Shown here: positions 25,343 through 33,592 of the stretch, piece by piece
How positions within the stretch are numbered: the first letter of the stretch is position 1
How the letters are laid out: every line of letters starts with the position of its first letter
From: a virus
Virus record (IMG/VR): IMGVR_UViG_3300013094_003731
Location: 1 to 64,000 of that record
Direction: 5' to 3' (one strand)
DNA: 64,000 nt
Translations under genes and position numbers: made by a program
The notes under the pieces: generated by a model
Databases searched by the model: none
What the model saw: the letters and a program-made list of their open reading frames with translations, nothing else
What the model was told of the DNA's origin: nothing

Positions 25343-25614
25343 AATATCTCGTACCCGTTTTATTATTAGCTGGATGCGGCAGTTTTCGAGCACCTCCTGT
25401 TACAGTTGCTCCACAGTGGCCCGATGTTCCACCTGCTATGATGGAAGCATGTCCGGATTTAAAAACCGTTGACACTAATACTGAAAAACTAAGCGAGGTA
25501 TTAACTGTGGTAACCGACAACTATACACAATATTATCTATGTGCCGGCAAGATTGATGACTGGAACAATTGGTACAATACACAAAAACGAATTTACGAAA
25601 AGGCAACAAAATGA
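25339..25614 (+). CDS. Outer-membrane spanin lipoprotein (Rz1-like)
   Basis: 91 residues. A lipoprotein signal with lipobox LLAGC places the lipidated Cys at residue 13, followed by a Pro-rich segment (RAPPVTVAPQWPDVPPAM) typical of Rz1 proteins, then a helical periplasmic part with two Cys. Overlap with the Rz-like gene and position after the endolysin support the call. Together the pair would bridge the two membranes and fuse them at the end of lysis. Confidence 0.75.
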   Translation: MKYLVPVLLLAGCGSFRAPPVTVAPQWPDVPPAMMEACPDLKTVDTNTEKLSEVLTVVTDNYTQYYLCAGKIDDWNNWYNTQKRIYEKATK

Positions 25615-26015
25615 AACGATTAATACCTTTATTCATGATAGTTGGTCTATCTGGTTGCGCGGCGGTGGATGCTCTGTTAATGGGCAAATATGACAACAAC
25701 GAATATCAATTGATAACAACCATACGATATGATGCACAACTTGCCAGTGCTAATTGTGCCGATGATGCGGCATCACGAGCCAGTGCAAATACTATCGCAT
25801 ACAACACAGGACTTTATGCACTATACGAAAGTGATCGAGCACACAACGAAGACAGTATCACGGCTTCAAAGGCTTTAGATACAATAGCACAAGAATTACG
25901 GAAAAGATACAACAGCGGAGAAAAGATCAATGCATTGTATTGCAAACTCAAATTTGAAAGTATAGAAAATAGTGCAAGACTAATCCAACATGTACAAGGA
26001 AAGAGACCATCATGA
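25611..26015 (+). CDS. Additional lipoprotein in the lysis cassette
   Basis: 134 residues from the ATG at 25611, which overlaps the o-spanin stop. Lipobox GLSGCAAVD with Cys at residue 16; the mature part is helical with two further cysteines (ANCADD and LYCKLKF) that may form a disulfide. It is not needed for a standard spanin pair. It might be a third lysis component, a superinfection-exclusion lipoprotein, or an envelope protein of other use. Overlaps the next gene by 4 bases. Confidence 0.65.
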   Translation: MKRLIPLFMIVGLSGCAAVDALLMGKYDNNEYQLITTIRYDAQLASANCADDAASRASANTIAYNTGLYALYESDRAHNEDSITASKALDTIAQELRKRYNSGEKINALYCKLKFESIENSARLIQHVQGKRPS

Positions 26016-26272
26016 CACAAGACGATTTAAACAACCATTTGGCCACTTTGATCAACAGTGGCGATCAACAGTTTGCAAATGCAGCACAATTTGTTCAACA
26101 GGTAATACAACAAGTGCAATCGGGCAATATGCCCCCGGACCAAGCACAAGAAGTATTACAAGATGTGCAACAACAACTAGATGTAATTCAGGCCATGGAA
26201 CAAATGGCCATGAAGGAAACATTAAATACAGTTATAAATGGTGCGATTAGTTTAGTCGGTGCCATAGGATAA
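26012..26272 (+). CDS. Small Gln-rich helical protein
   Basis: 86 residues, Gln-rich (QQVIQQVQSGNMPPDQAQEV), with a mildly hydrophobic C-terminus (TVINGAISLVGAIG) that might contact a membrane. It lies between the lipoprotein and holin genes, overlapping the former, so it belongs to the lysis operon. A regulator of lysis timing is possible but there is no motif to support it. Confidence 0.55.
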   Translation: MTQDDLNNHLATLINSGDQQFANAAQFVQQVIQQVQSGNMPPDQAQEVLQDVQQQLDVIQAMEQMAMKETLNTVINGAISLVGAIG

Positions 26273-26283
26273 AGGAAAACAAA

Positions 26284-26886
26284 ATGCCAAAATTAGATCC
26301 CGATGACGAAGGTCAACACCCAACAAGTGCCGACATAGCTGCGGCACAAACCAGTAAAGCCCCTAGTTTGTTTACAAGTAGTGCTCCTGCTCAACCAACA
26401 CCAGCACCCGTGTTTAATGCCACTCCCACACAATCCAACTTTGGATCATCCGCTCCCGGCGGATTTGGTAATGGCAATGTGCCATTGGGTAACAGTATGA
26501 GCACAGGTGGGTTTGGCGGAGGGTTTGGGCAGTCACGAACAGGATTTGGACAACAACCAGTTGCTCCAGATGCTAACACAACCGCTGCATTTGGTAACTT
26601 AATGGCGGCCAGTGAGGGCAAAGAGCCCGAACACTGGATGAAGAGTTTTTGGCGTCCGGCAATGGGTTGGTTGTACATGCTGATCTGTTTCATGGACTTT
26701 GTGGCCTTTCCCATGATCAGCATGTTCTTGCCCATCATTGAAAAGGGATTTGGGGTTCAAATGGGCTATACTGCTTGGCAGAGTCTAACACTCAGCAACG
26801 GTGGACTTATCCACTTGGCGTTTGGTGGTATACTGGGCGTAAGTGCATTTGGCCGAACAATGGAAAAGAAAGCCGGCACTGCGTAG
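26284..26886 (+). CDS. Holin, three-TM GTA/phage type
   Basis: 200 residues. The first 110 are disordered, rich in Pro, Gly, Ala and Phe (GGFGGGFGQSRTGFGQ). The C-terminal part fits three-TM holins of the gene-transfer-agent family: HWMKSFWRPAMGWLYML (first span with the WRP motif), a second span PMISMFLPII and a third LIHLAFGGILGVSAFGRTMEKK with basic end. Such proteins release the endolysin. The long N-terminal tail is unusual. A strong terminator follows directly. Confidence 0.7.
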   Translation: MPKLDPDDEGQHPTSADIAAAQTSKAPSLFTSSAPAQPTPAPVFNATPTQSNFGSSAPGGFGNGNVPLGNSMSTGGFGGGFGQSRTGFGQQPVAPDANTTAAFGNLMAASEGKEPEHWMKSFWRPAMGWLYMLICFMDFVAFPMISMFLPIIEKGFGVQMGYTAWQSLTLSNGGLIHLAFGGILGVSAFGRTMEKKAGTA

Positions 26887-26903
26887 TTTTTCGACTACAA
26901 TAT

Positions 26904-26933
26904 AACCGGACATGTTGACTCTGTCCGGTTTTT
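26904..26933 (+). terminator. Rho-independent terminator after the lysis cassette
   Basis: AACCGGACA (26904-26912) pairs with TGTCCGGTT (26922-26930), 9 bp with a 9-base loop, and the last T residues continue as a run of five. Ends the 24.3-26.9 kb transcription unit. Confidence 0.8.
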
Positions 26934-26943
26934 CATTTATAAT
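26915..26943 (+). promoter_or_regulatory. Sigma70-like promoter overlapping the terminator
   Basis: TTGACT (26915-26920) lies inside the terminator loop, a 17-base spacer follows, and TATAAT is at 26938-26943. Transcription would begin about 7 bases later, at the dnaJ ATG (26950), giving a leaderless or near-leaderless mRNA. Confidence 0.6.
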
Positions 26944-26949
26944 AATACT

Positions 26950-27792
26950 ATGACTCATTATGAAACACTAGGTGTTGAAGAATCTGCCGGAACCGATGAA
27001 ATCAAACGAGCTTACCGAAAATTGGCCAGCCAGCATCATCCCGATAAAGGCGGAGATACTCAAAAATTTCAAGAGATTCAAACTGCGTATGATACTTTGT
27101 CCGATAGTGACCGACGTCAACGCTATGACCACGAGCGTCGCAATCCCGGCTCCGGCGGAGTACACTTTACTTGGCACAATGGCGGGCATCCCGACATACA
27201 AGAAATATTCAAAAACTTTGGATTTGGAAACGATCCTTTTGCACATTTACGTCCACAACAACAGAGACGCAATAAAGATTTACGGATCGAATTGCCAATT
27301 AGTCTAGCAGAAACCTTGCACGAGCAAGCCAAGACAATTAGCATACAAACCACCACTGGCACAAGAGAAGCAGTAGAAGTCATGGTTCCACGTGGAGTAA
27401 CAAGCGGAACTCAAATAAAATATCCCGGACTTGGCGATAATATGTTTAATACTTTGCCGCGTGGCGATTTGTTTGTGCAGATAACAGTTCATGCCAACGA
27501 CAATTTTCATGTATCAAATGGCATTGACTTACACACCCGGTTTAGTGTAAACTGTTTAACTGCAATAGTAGGCGGTGTTGCCGAAGTTGTTGGTCTTGAC
27601 AATAAAAAATTTACCATTGCTATTCCACCGGGTACACAACCCAACGTTAAATTCAGATTGGCACAACAGGGAATATATCAAATGCATTCAGAACATCGAG
27701 GAGATTTATATGCCGAGATGACTGTGACTGTTCCTAAAAATCTCGATCAACAACAACTTGACACTATCCAAAACATACTCAACTCTAACTAA
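26950..27792 (+). CDS. DnaJ/CbpA-type J-domain co-chaperone
   Basis: 280 residues. The J domain occupies residues 1-65, with YRKLASQHHPDKGGD containing the HPD tripeptide that stimulates Hsp70 ATPase. A Gly-rich linker follows, then two substrate-binding beta domains (from about 115, LPISLAETLHEQAKTISI to the end). The DnaJ zinc-finger cysteines are absent, so it is of the CbpA class (about 300 residues). No phage DnaK is in view, so it likely recruits host DnaK. A sigma70-like promoter lies directly upstream; clpA follows in 9 bases. Confidence 0.88.
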   Translation: MTHYETLGVEESAGTDEIKRAYRKLASQHHPDKGGDTQKFQEIQTAYDTLSDSDRRQRYDHERRNPGSGGVHFTWHNGGHPDIQEIFKNFGFGNDPFAHLRPQQQRRNKDLRIELPISLAETLHEQAKTISIQTTTGTREAVEVMVPRGVTSGTQIKYPGLGDNMFNTLPRGDLFVQITVHANDNFHVSNGIDLHTRFSVNCLTAIVGGVAEVVGLDNKKFTIAIPPGTQPNVKFRLAQQGIYQMHSEHRGDLYAEMTVTVPKNLDQQQLDTIQNILNSN

Positions 27793-27795
27793 ATA
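27789..27795 (+). promoter_or_regulatory. Late promoter-like box CTAAATA
   Basis: CTAAATA overlaps the dnaJ stop and ends 5 bases before the clpA ATG; no Shine-Dalgarno precedes that start. Confidence 0.35.
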
Positions 27796-27800
27796 TTTTT

Positions 27801-30080
27801 ATGAGCTTACATACAAATCCCGAAATTGAAGTGGTAATACAAAATGCCACCGAATTGGCCAAACAACACAATCATGAATATGTAACACTCGAACATCTTG
27901 CACATGGTTTAATAGTGTTTAAACCGTTCAACGAATTGTTGGCCAACTTCGGGATCGATGTTGCTGGATTGGCAACTGATCTAGAAGAATACTTGCACAA
28001 ACAAACCTACATTATCACCACAGAAGAAAATACAACACCAAAGAAAACACAAAGCCTAGAACGTGTGTTTAATCGTGCACTGACACAAGTGATGTTTTCG
28101 GGTCGTAGCCATGCTCAAGTAATTGATATATTTTTGAGTATTGCTGCCGAAGCCAATAGTCATGCCAGTTACTTTTTCAACAAATACGGCATCAACAAAC
28201 TAGAACTAATTGAATTTTATCGTAACAACTATACCGAAGCAAGACCGGCACGTAGAACAAACAATGTTCGAGCCGATGAGATACTGAGAGAGTACTGTGA
28301 AAATTTAAATGTACAGGCCAAAGAAGGCAAAATTGATCCGGTGGTGGGCAGAGACTTTGAACTAGATGAAATAGCACAAGTTTTGGCCAAGCGTAACAAA
28401 AGCAACGTGTTACTGGTAGGCGATGCCGGTGTAGGTAAAACTGCCATTGCCGAAGGCCTGGCACGTAACATTGTGAATGGTGACTGCCCCGATTACTTGA
28501 AAGACTACACTGTTTACAATCTAGATATTGGCAATTTGCTTGCCGGAAGCAAATATCGCGGCGAGTTTGAAGAAAAGTTCAAAGACGTAATTGCGGCACT
28601 GCAACTAAAAGGCAAATGTGTTTTGTTCATTGACGAAGCACATCAAATGCGTGGTGCCGGATCGGGCAGTAGCGGATCAGGTGTGGACTTTGCCAACATG
28701 ATCAAACCGGCCTTGTCCAAGGGCAGTATCAAGGTCTTGGCCAGTACCACCTGGGAAGAGTACACACAGAGTTTTGAAAAGGATCGTGCCTTGATGCGTA
28801 GGTTCTGTAGAATTGTTGTTGAAGAGCCCACTCCCACAGTGGCAAAAGAAATCTTGTACAATCTACGAGAATATTTTGAAGCATTTCATGGTGGCAAGAT
28901 CGGTGACGATGCCATTGAAGCTGCTGTTGATCTCAGTGTACGTTATCAAACAGATCGACGTTTGCCTGACAAAGCCATTGATCTCGTCGACACAGCAGCA
29001 GCACGATTGAAAATACATGCCGTGGATTGGACTGTTACCAAAAGCAACATAGTGGATGTTATCAGTAAATTTATCAAGATACCGGCCGAACAAATTGGTA
29101 GCGAAAGTACCAAGAGCCTGGTGGGACTGGAAGACACTATCAAGACAAAACTGTACGGACAAGATAGTGTAGTTGACACAGTATTGGAAAAGATCTACGT
29201 GGCACGAGCCGGCTTAAAAAGTCTCAACAAGCCAGTGGGCAACTTTTTGTTCTTGGGACCAACCGGCACTGGTAAAACCGAACTGGCCAAATTGCTTGCC
29301 GAAGGTATGGGCATGCGAATGTTGCGTTACGACATGAGCGAGTATCAAGAAAAACACAGCATGGCCAAATTGATCGGTGCTCCTCCCGGGTATGTGGGCT
29401 ACGATGACGGCAACTTGGGAGGTGGCATGTTAATCAGCGATATTGAAAAGAATCCCAACTCGGTTATCCTGTTTGACGAAGTTGAGAAAGCACATCCCGA
29501 TGTAATGAATGTGTTGCTGGCACTCATGGACGAAGGAATAATTACCAGCAGCAACGGCAAGAAAGCCGACGCACGTAACTGTATTGTTATTCTAACCAGC
29601 AACTTGGGTGCCAGCGACAACGAGCGTAACACCATTGGATTTAGTACCGAACTGCAAAAGACCGACGAAGACGACCGAGCAGTCAAAGAATTCTTTAGAC
29701 CCGAATTCCGCAATAGACTGGACAGTGTTTGCAAGTTCAATCGACTTACACAAGTTAGTATCAAAAAAATTGTTATTAAATTTATCAACGAAGTCAACGA
29801 GTTGTTGAGCGAAAAAGCAATCAAGATCACGTTGACCGAGGCTGCAGTTGATCGATTGGCCGCGGTCGGCTACGATAGCAAAATGGGTGCAAGGCCCTTG
29901 GCACGCAAGATAAATGATTTGATCAAAGTACCACTGAGTAAAAAGATCTTGTTTGAAAGTGTTGCACGTGATACTGTAATTGAAGTTGACTATGCTGGTG
30001 AATTTATATTCTCGCCCAAAATGCAACTTCAACAACCTACTGTGGACGAAAATGGATACATCATTCTGGAACAGTCTTAA
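27801..30080 (+). CDS. clpA: ClpA-type AAA+ unfoldase
   Basis: 759 residues, equal to bacterial ClpA (758). It has a Clp N-domain (residues 1-140; HEYVTLEHLAHGL), first AAA+ with Walker A GDAGVGKTAIAEGLA near 208 and Walker B VLFIDEAHQM, and second AAA+ with GPTGTGKTELAKLLA near 488 and VILFDEVEKAHPDVMN. NTIGFSTE, in the place of the ClpA IGL loop, is the ClpP-docking tripeptide, so ClpP binding appears retained. The ClpB middle domain is absent. ClpA feeds substrates to the ClpP protease; no phage ClpP is seen, so host ClpP may be used. Adjacent to dnaJ. Confidence 0.9.
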   Translation: MSLHTNPEIEVVIQNATELAKQHNHEYVTLEHLAHGLIVFKPFNELLANFGIDVAGLATDLEEYLHKQTYIITTEENTTPKKTQSLERVFNRALTQVMFSGRSHAQVIDIFLSIAAEANSHASYFFNKYGINKLELIEFYRNNYTEARPARRTNNVRADEILREYCENLNVQAKEGKIDPVVGRDFELDEIAQVLAKRNKSNVLLVGDAGVGKTAIAEGLARNIVNGDCPDYLKDYTVYNLDIGNLLAGSKYRGEFEEKFKDVIAALQLKGKCVLFIDEAHQMRGAGSGSSGSGVDFANMIKPALSKGSIKVLASTTWEEYTQSFEKDRALMRRFCRIVVEEPTPTVAKEILYNLREYFEAFHGGKIGDDAIEAAVDLSVRYQTDRRLPDKAIDLVDTAAARLKIHAVDWTVTKSNIVDVISKFIKIPAEQIGSESTKSLVGLEDTIKTKLYGQDSVVDTVLEKIYVARAGLKSLNKPVGNFLFLGPTGTGKTELAKLLAEGMGMRMLRYDMSEYQEKHSMAKLIGAPPGYVGYDDGNLGGGMLISDIEKNPNSVILFDEVEKAHPDVMNVLLALMDEGIITSSNGKKADARNCIVILTSNLGASDNERNTIGFSTELQKTDEDDRAVKEFFRPEFRNRLDSVCKFNRLTQVSIKKIVIKFINEVNELLSEKAIKITLTEAAVDRLAAVGYDSKMGARPLARKINDLIKVPLSKKILFESVARDTVIEVDYAGEFIFSPKMQLQQPTVDENGYIILEQS

Positions 30081-30756
30081 TTACGGTATCAAGTTCAAAG
30101 AGACCAAGAAACGATTCTGGGGTCAGTATCTTTGGCGTATGGAAATACATGCCGACTGTGCTCAAGTGGCTTGTTATGATAATACCGAACGTGCCGTAGA
30201 ACTATTGAAACTTCAAGCTCAAAATCGAAGCAATTGGGGCGGCAGTTGGCGACACAAAGCACAAGCCGATAGGTACGATAAAGTCGATTTTGGTTTATTA
30301 AAAAGTATCAGGACACTGAAAGAAAATTTTGTATCTCTTACAAAAACTCGTATTGAAGATTCTAATGTTCAATTTTATACAAAAGACGAAAATGATTTAA
30401 AATCAGTAGCAAAAATCTTATCGACTTATAGTTGCATTCGGGCTATAACTGGTCCGCGGGCAGGCACAGAAGAATTGCTCTGTTCAGATGTAATCATTGC
30501 TCCAAAAATACCTTTTAAATATAAGATACTGTTGAGAGATGGCACTTACGATTTGCTACTAAAAGAACAAATGCTTAATCTATTAGAAAGTCAAGAAGAT
30601 GTAAAACTCACTGCCGGGTTAAGACACAATTTGAAACGACCCTATCCAGGCATGTGGGGAGCTTTTTTCTACACCAATGATTTGGGCGTTGTGACCATGC
30701 TCTCTTTAATGAGTCCGGGTATAGTGGGAAAAATTCACGAGGTTGTACAGGCCTAA
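30052..30756 (+). CDS. Hypothetical protein, 234 aa
   Basis: The ATG at 30052 overlaps the end of clpA; earlier in-frame starts lie deep within clpA and are unlikely. Begins MDTSFWNSLNYGIKFKETKK, has FWGQYLWRMEI then strand-helix alternation, and a C-terminal RPYPGMWGAFFYTNDLGVVT. No family is recognised. The translational overlap with clpA hints at a linked role. Confidence 0.6.
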   Translation: MDTSFWNSLNYGIKFKETKKRFWGQYLWRMEIHADCAQVACYDNTERAVELLKLQAQNRSNWGGSWRHKAQADRYDKVDFGLLKSIRTLKENFVSLTKTRIEDSNVQFYTKDENDLKSVAKILSTYSCIRAITGPRAGTEELLCSDVIIAPKIPFKYKILLRDGTYDLLLKEQMLNLLESQEDVKLTAGLRHNLKRPYPGMWGAFFYTNDLGVVTMLSLMSPGIVGKIHEVVQA

Positions 30757-30762
30757 TAAATA
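30755..30762 (+). promoter_or_regulatory. T4-like late promoter box
   Basis: AATAAATA overlaps the stop of the 30052 gene. A TATAAT at 30769-30774 lies nearby but has no -35 at correct spacing. An AAGGAG site follows for the 30786 gene. Confidence 0.4.
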
Positions 30763-30785
30763 TCTGTATATAATTCAAGGAGTGC

Positions 30786-30965
30786 ATGATGGCACGGATT
30801 CAAGAAGAAGTGATCGTTATCACAGTTAGCAAATTGCACAAAAACACACCTGAAGCTACTGTCACTGATAGCGATATTGTATCAGAAGATACAATGTCAG
30901 CATTGGCATCAGTGGCCGAAGAATTACTTGGCAACGGAGTTGTTGTCGAAGTTAGCAAAGCATAA
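30786..30965 (+). CDS. Small acidic protein, 59 aa
   Basis: ATG at 30786 (a second ATG at 30789 is equally possible) with AAGGAG 5-8 bases upstream. The product begins MMARIQEEVIVITVSKLHKN, has acidic TDSDIVSEDTM and ends VVVEVSKA. It alternates beta and helix. The strong ribosome binding site, a late box upstream and codon use like its neighbours support a real gene, though it is short. Function unknown. Confidence 0.6.
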   Translation: MMARIQEEVIVITVSKLHKNTPEATVTDSDIVSEDTMSALASVAEELLGNGVVVEVSKA

Positions 30966-30987
30966 TCAATTAACCAAAAAGGAAAAC

Positions 30988-31872
30988 ATGAGTACTAAAA
31001 AACCTGACGCTAAAAAGAGTCAAAACGATGCCGTGGCTTTGATCAAGGCTGCTGCTGCCAAACAGGCTGCACAAGCTGCACAGGCACAACAACCTCAACC
31101 ACAAGGTACCCCGTATGATTTTAGAAAGAATCATTTGCACATTGGTATTCCTTGTTATGGTGGTATGGTAAGTGAACCCACAATGACCAGCTTGTTACGC
31201 TTTATTTTGTTGGCACAACAAGCCGGTCTAAACTGGAGCTTGGACACCATGGTAAACGAGAGTTTGGTGACACGTGCACGCAACAACTTGATGGCCAAGA
31301 TGATGACCAATACTCAAGCCACTCACTTTATGTTTATTGATGCTGATATTAGATTCCAGCCCGAGTCCATACTGCAAATGATGGCATACGAGAAAGACGT
31401 GATCGGTGGCCTGTATCCCAAGAAAGCCTTGCCAGTCAATTATGTTATCAATCTCAAACCCGAAACCAAGATTCAAGGCGATATCTTTACAGTGGACACC
31501 ATGGGCACCGGCTTCTTGATGTTCAAACGCAAGGTATACGAAGACTTGATCAAGGCACATCCCGAAACAAAATATGTCGACGATGTGGGCCTAGGCAAAC
31601 AATTCGAGCCCATGATGTATAGTATCTTTGATTGCAAGATCGACGAGCGTGGACACTACTTGAGCGAAGATTGGTTGTTTTGCCGACGCTGGCAAGAACT
31701 AGGTGGCGAGATTTGGGCACACAGCAAAGTGTTGTTGAATCACGTGGGACACTACGAGTATGCCGGAGACTTGGACAAACTAAAAATTGCCGAGCGTGGA
31801 AGCATGGGCATCATTGAAGATACCCTGGCTGCACAAGGACAAAAACTAGAAGCTGCTCCAACACCGGCGTAA
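30988..31872 (+). CDS. GT-A type glycosyltransferase-like protein
   Basis: 294 residues from ATG 30988, which has AAGGAAA upstream; an in-frame extension to 30877 would cover the small gene before it and is rejected. After a 40-residue Lys/Ala/Gln-rich tail the fold begins LHIGIPCYGGMVSEPT. The metal-binding motif is THFMFIDADIRFQPESI near residue 113, then KDVIGGLYPKK. EDWLFCRRWQELGG near 225 resembles the acceptor helix of family 2-type enzymes. Such proteins are conserved in T4-like cyanophages. Target may be phage DNA, capsid or a host glycan. Confidence 0.7.
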   Translation: MSTKKPDAKKSQNDAVALIKAAAAKQAAQAAQAQQPQPQGTPYDFRKNHLHIGIPCYGGMVSEPTMTSLLRFILLAQQAGLNWSLDTMVNESLVTRARNNLMAKMMTNTQATHFMFIDADIRFQPESILQMMAYEKDVIGGLYPKKALPVNYVINLKPETKIQGDIFTVDTMGTGFLMFKRKVYEDLIKAHPETKYVDDVGLGKQFEPMMYSIFDCKIDERGHYLSEDWLFCRRWQELGGEIWAHSKVLLNHVGHYEYAGDLDKLKIAERGSMGIIEDTLAAQGQKLEAAPTPA

Positions 31873-31874
31873 TC

Positions 31875-32321
31875 ATGTCCAAGACCGAAAAACTTCATTT
31901 CAAAATCACACTGGGAGGTACTTATTGGCACAAGGTGCCCGAGTACTCGATCCTGGTGGATGATACAGAAATTGTCAGGGCTTTGGTTAAAAATCCCAGT
32001 GGCGAAGTTGAAACAATCGAATTCGATCTCGAGCTTGCCGAAACCGATCACATGCTCAAGATCCGATTGGAAAATAAAACCAATGACGACACTGTGGAAA
32101 ATGCCGACAAGACTGCAATAGTCAAGGACATGCTGCTGAACATTAAAAAAATCACGATTGACGAAGTTGACTTGGACAGTATATTAGTTTTCAAGACTCA
32201 ATTTCGTGCCGATGATCCTGATCGTCCTGTGTTGACCCGATGTGTGGATCTCGGCTGGAACGGTGCATGGGAACTGCCGTTTGCTTGTCCGTTTTATATT
32301 TGGTTGTTAGAAACAATATAA
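31875..32321 (+). CDS. Beta-sandwich-like hypothetical protein (family member 1)
   Basis: 148 residues, mostly alternating strands: LHFKITLGGTYWHKVPEYSI, LVDDTEIVRAL, VETIEFDLELAETDHMLKIR, LLNIKKITIDEVDLDSIL. Pattern resembles the proteins at 33593 (92 residues) and at the window end (63558), which have a similar opening strand and a DDT or DND turn. A carbohydrate-binding or virion-decorating role is conceivable, but no binding motif is proven. Confidence 0.55.
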   Translation: MSKTEKLHFKITLGGTYWHKVPEYSILVDDTEIVRALVKNPSGEVETIEFDLELAETDHMLKIRLENKTNDDTVENADKTAIVKDMLLNIKKITIDEVDLDSILVFKTQFRADDPDRPVLTRCVDLGWNGAWELPFACPFYIWLLETI

Positions 32322-32322
32322 A

Positions 32323-32349
32323 CTAAATATAGTAATAGAGAATATTACT
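32323..32349 (+). promoter_or_regulatory. Late box followed by a hairpin abutting the start codon
   Basis: CTAAATA at 32323-32329. AGTAATA (32331-32337) pairs with TATTACT (32343-32349), a 7-bp stem ending at the base before the ATG at 32350. No Shine-Dalgarno is visible, so the hairpin could control translation. Confidence 0.35.
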
Positions 32350-33591
32350 ATGTTTGTCACTGAATTATTTGAAGCACAAGAGCGTCGTGTACTGGTAGCT
32401 TATCCCGGACGCTTTCAGCCCTTTCATCAAGGGCATCTTGCTGTACTAAAACTGTTGCAGGCCAAATTTGGTGCTGACAATGTGCGTATTACCACTAGTC
32501 CCAATACAGTTCAAGACAAAATAGCATCGGGACAAAAATACGACAAGAAATCACTTCCCAAGAATCCGTTTAACGCCAATGAAAAAATCCAGCTCATGAA
32601 GGCAGCTGGAGTCAACGATCATCAAATACTATTGGTCAATGATCCTTACGGGATAGATTCAGTGGTAGCGGCTGCTGGAATCGATACAAACTCTACAGTT
32701 TTAATTTTTGCCGTTGGTGCTCCCGACAAAGAACGTTTGGAAGTTGATAGCTTTTATCAAGAGTTTACGCCCACAGGACGTCGAGCCACTATTCCCCCGG
32801 GAAAAGCAGTGGGCGACGAAAAGCCGTTTAAAACATTACCAAAGAATCTAACTGACACTGTTACTGTAGGTGAAGGACATGCTTATGTGCTGGTTGTTCC
32901 CGAAAAGAAAGTGCCGTTTACTGTAAATGGTGAAATAGTGGATATCAGTCATGGCACCGAATGCCGTGCAGTCTACAACCAAGTTAGAAACGACCCCAAG
33001 CAACGTGATGCTTTCTTAAAGGCATTATATGGACGTGCCACTCCCGAGCTGGTACACATATTCAATAAAATAACCCCGGATTCGGGAGCCGAACCTGTTG
33101 CCGGGACACCACCAGCAAAGACCGCTACACGGTTACCGGCACCGGCTGAACCTGCAGGTGGTATGGAGGTTAAAAAGAGTGCCAAGCGAGCCAATTCTCT
33201 AGTCAGTGAAATGGGCGGGGTTGGTGTGGTCAAAGGCGGGAATGATCCACGCTATGTAATGAGCACTGCTGGCGATCAAAATGCAGTAACTGGCAAGACA
33301 TTGGGCGACGAAATGAAGGCACTTCATTTGACCGGAGTTAAAGCACCCAAAACTGGCCAAACACCAGTTAAAAATACCGTGGGTCGGGGCTTGAAAGAAA
33401 ATGATAGTTTTGATAGTGGCCTTGCTCGAGCCAAACAAAATCTATTAGACATGATCGACATGCGTATCAACAGTATTCAAAACATGGTCAAAGGCGATCC
33501 CGAAGCTGAACGTGCGTATGCTCCAAAACTAAAAGAACTTGAACAAAAGAAACTGGAAATAATTGTGGGTAGAAAGTTAGGAGCCATGTAA
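32350..33591 (+). CDS. Nucleotidyltransferase-domain protein with head-targeting-like leader
   Basis: 413 residues. The first ten residues, MFVTELFEAQ, fit the short leader shared by several proteins here. A cytidylyltransferase/adenylyltransferase-like domain follows: AYPGRFQPFHQGHLAVLK with the HxGH nucleotide-binding motif near residue 27, and about 200 residues of Rossmann fold. The second half is low complexity, Pro/Ala/Lys-rich (about 240-285), then a helical C-terminus (DMIDMRINSIQNMVKGDPEAE). HxGH proteins transfer nucleotidyl groups to sugars or cofactors; the substrate is unknown. A related protein is known in T4-like cyanophages. Confidence 0.7.
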   Translation: MFVTELFEAQERRVLVAYPGRFQPFHQGHLAVLKLLQAKFGADNVRITTSPNTVQDKIASGQKYDKKSLPKNPFNANEKIQLMKAAGVNDHQILLVNDPYGIDSVVAAAGIDTNSTVLIFAVGAPDKERLEVDSFYQEFTPTGRRATIPPGKAVGDEKPFKTLPKNLTDTVTVGEGHAYVLVVPEKKVPFTVNGEIVDISHGTECRAVYNQVRNDPKQRDAFLKALYGRATPELVHIFNKITPDSGAEPVAGTPPAKTATRLPAPAEPAGGMEVKKSAKRANSLVSEMGGVGVVKGGNDPRYVMSTAGDQNAVTGKTLGDEMKALHLTGVKAPKTGQTPVKNTVGRGLKENDSFDSGLARAKQNLLDMIDMRINSIQNMVKGDPEAERAYAPKLKELEQKKLEIIVGRKLGAM

Positions 33592-33592
33592 C

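Noticed and set aside
30877-30987. N-terminal extension of the GT-A glycosyltransferase-like gene
   Set aside because: It would overlap the small gene at 30786-30965 in another frame, while ATG 30988 has a good ribosome binding site.
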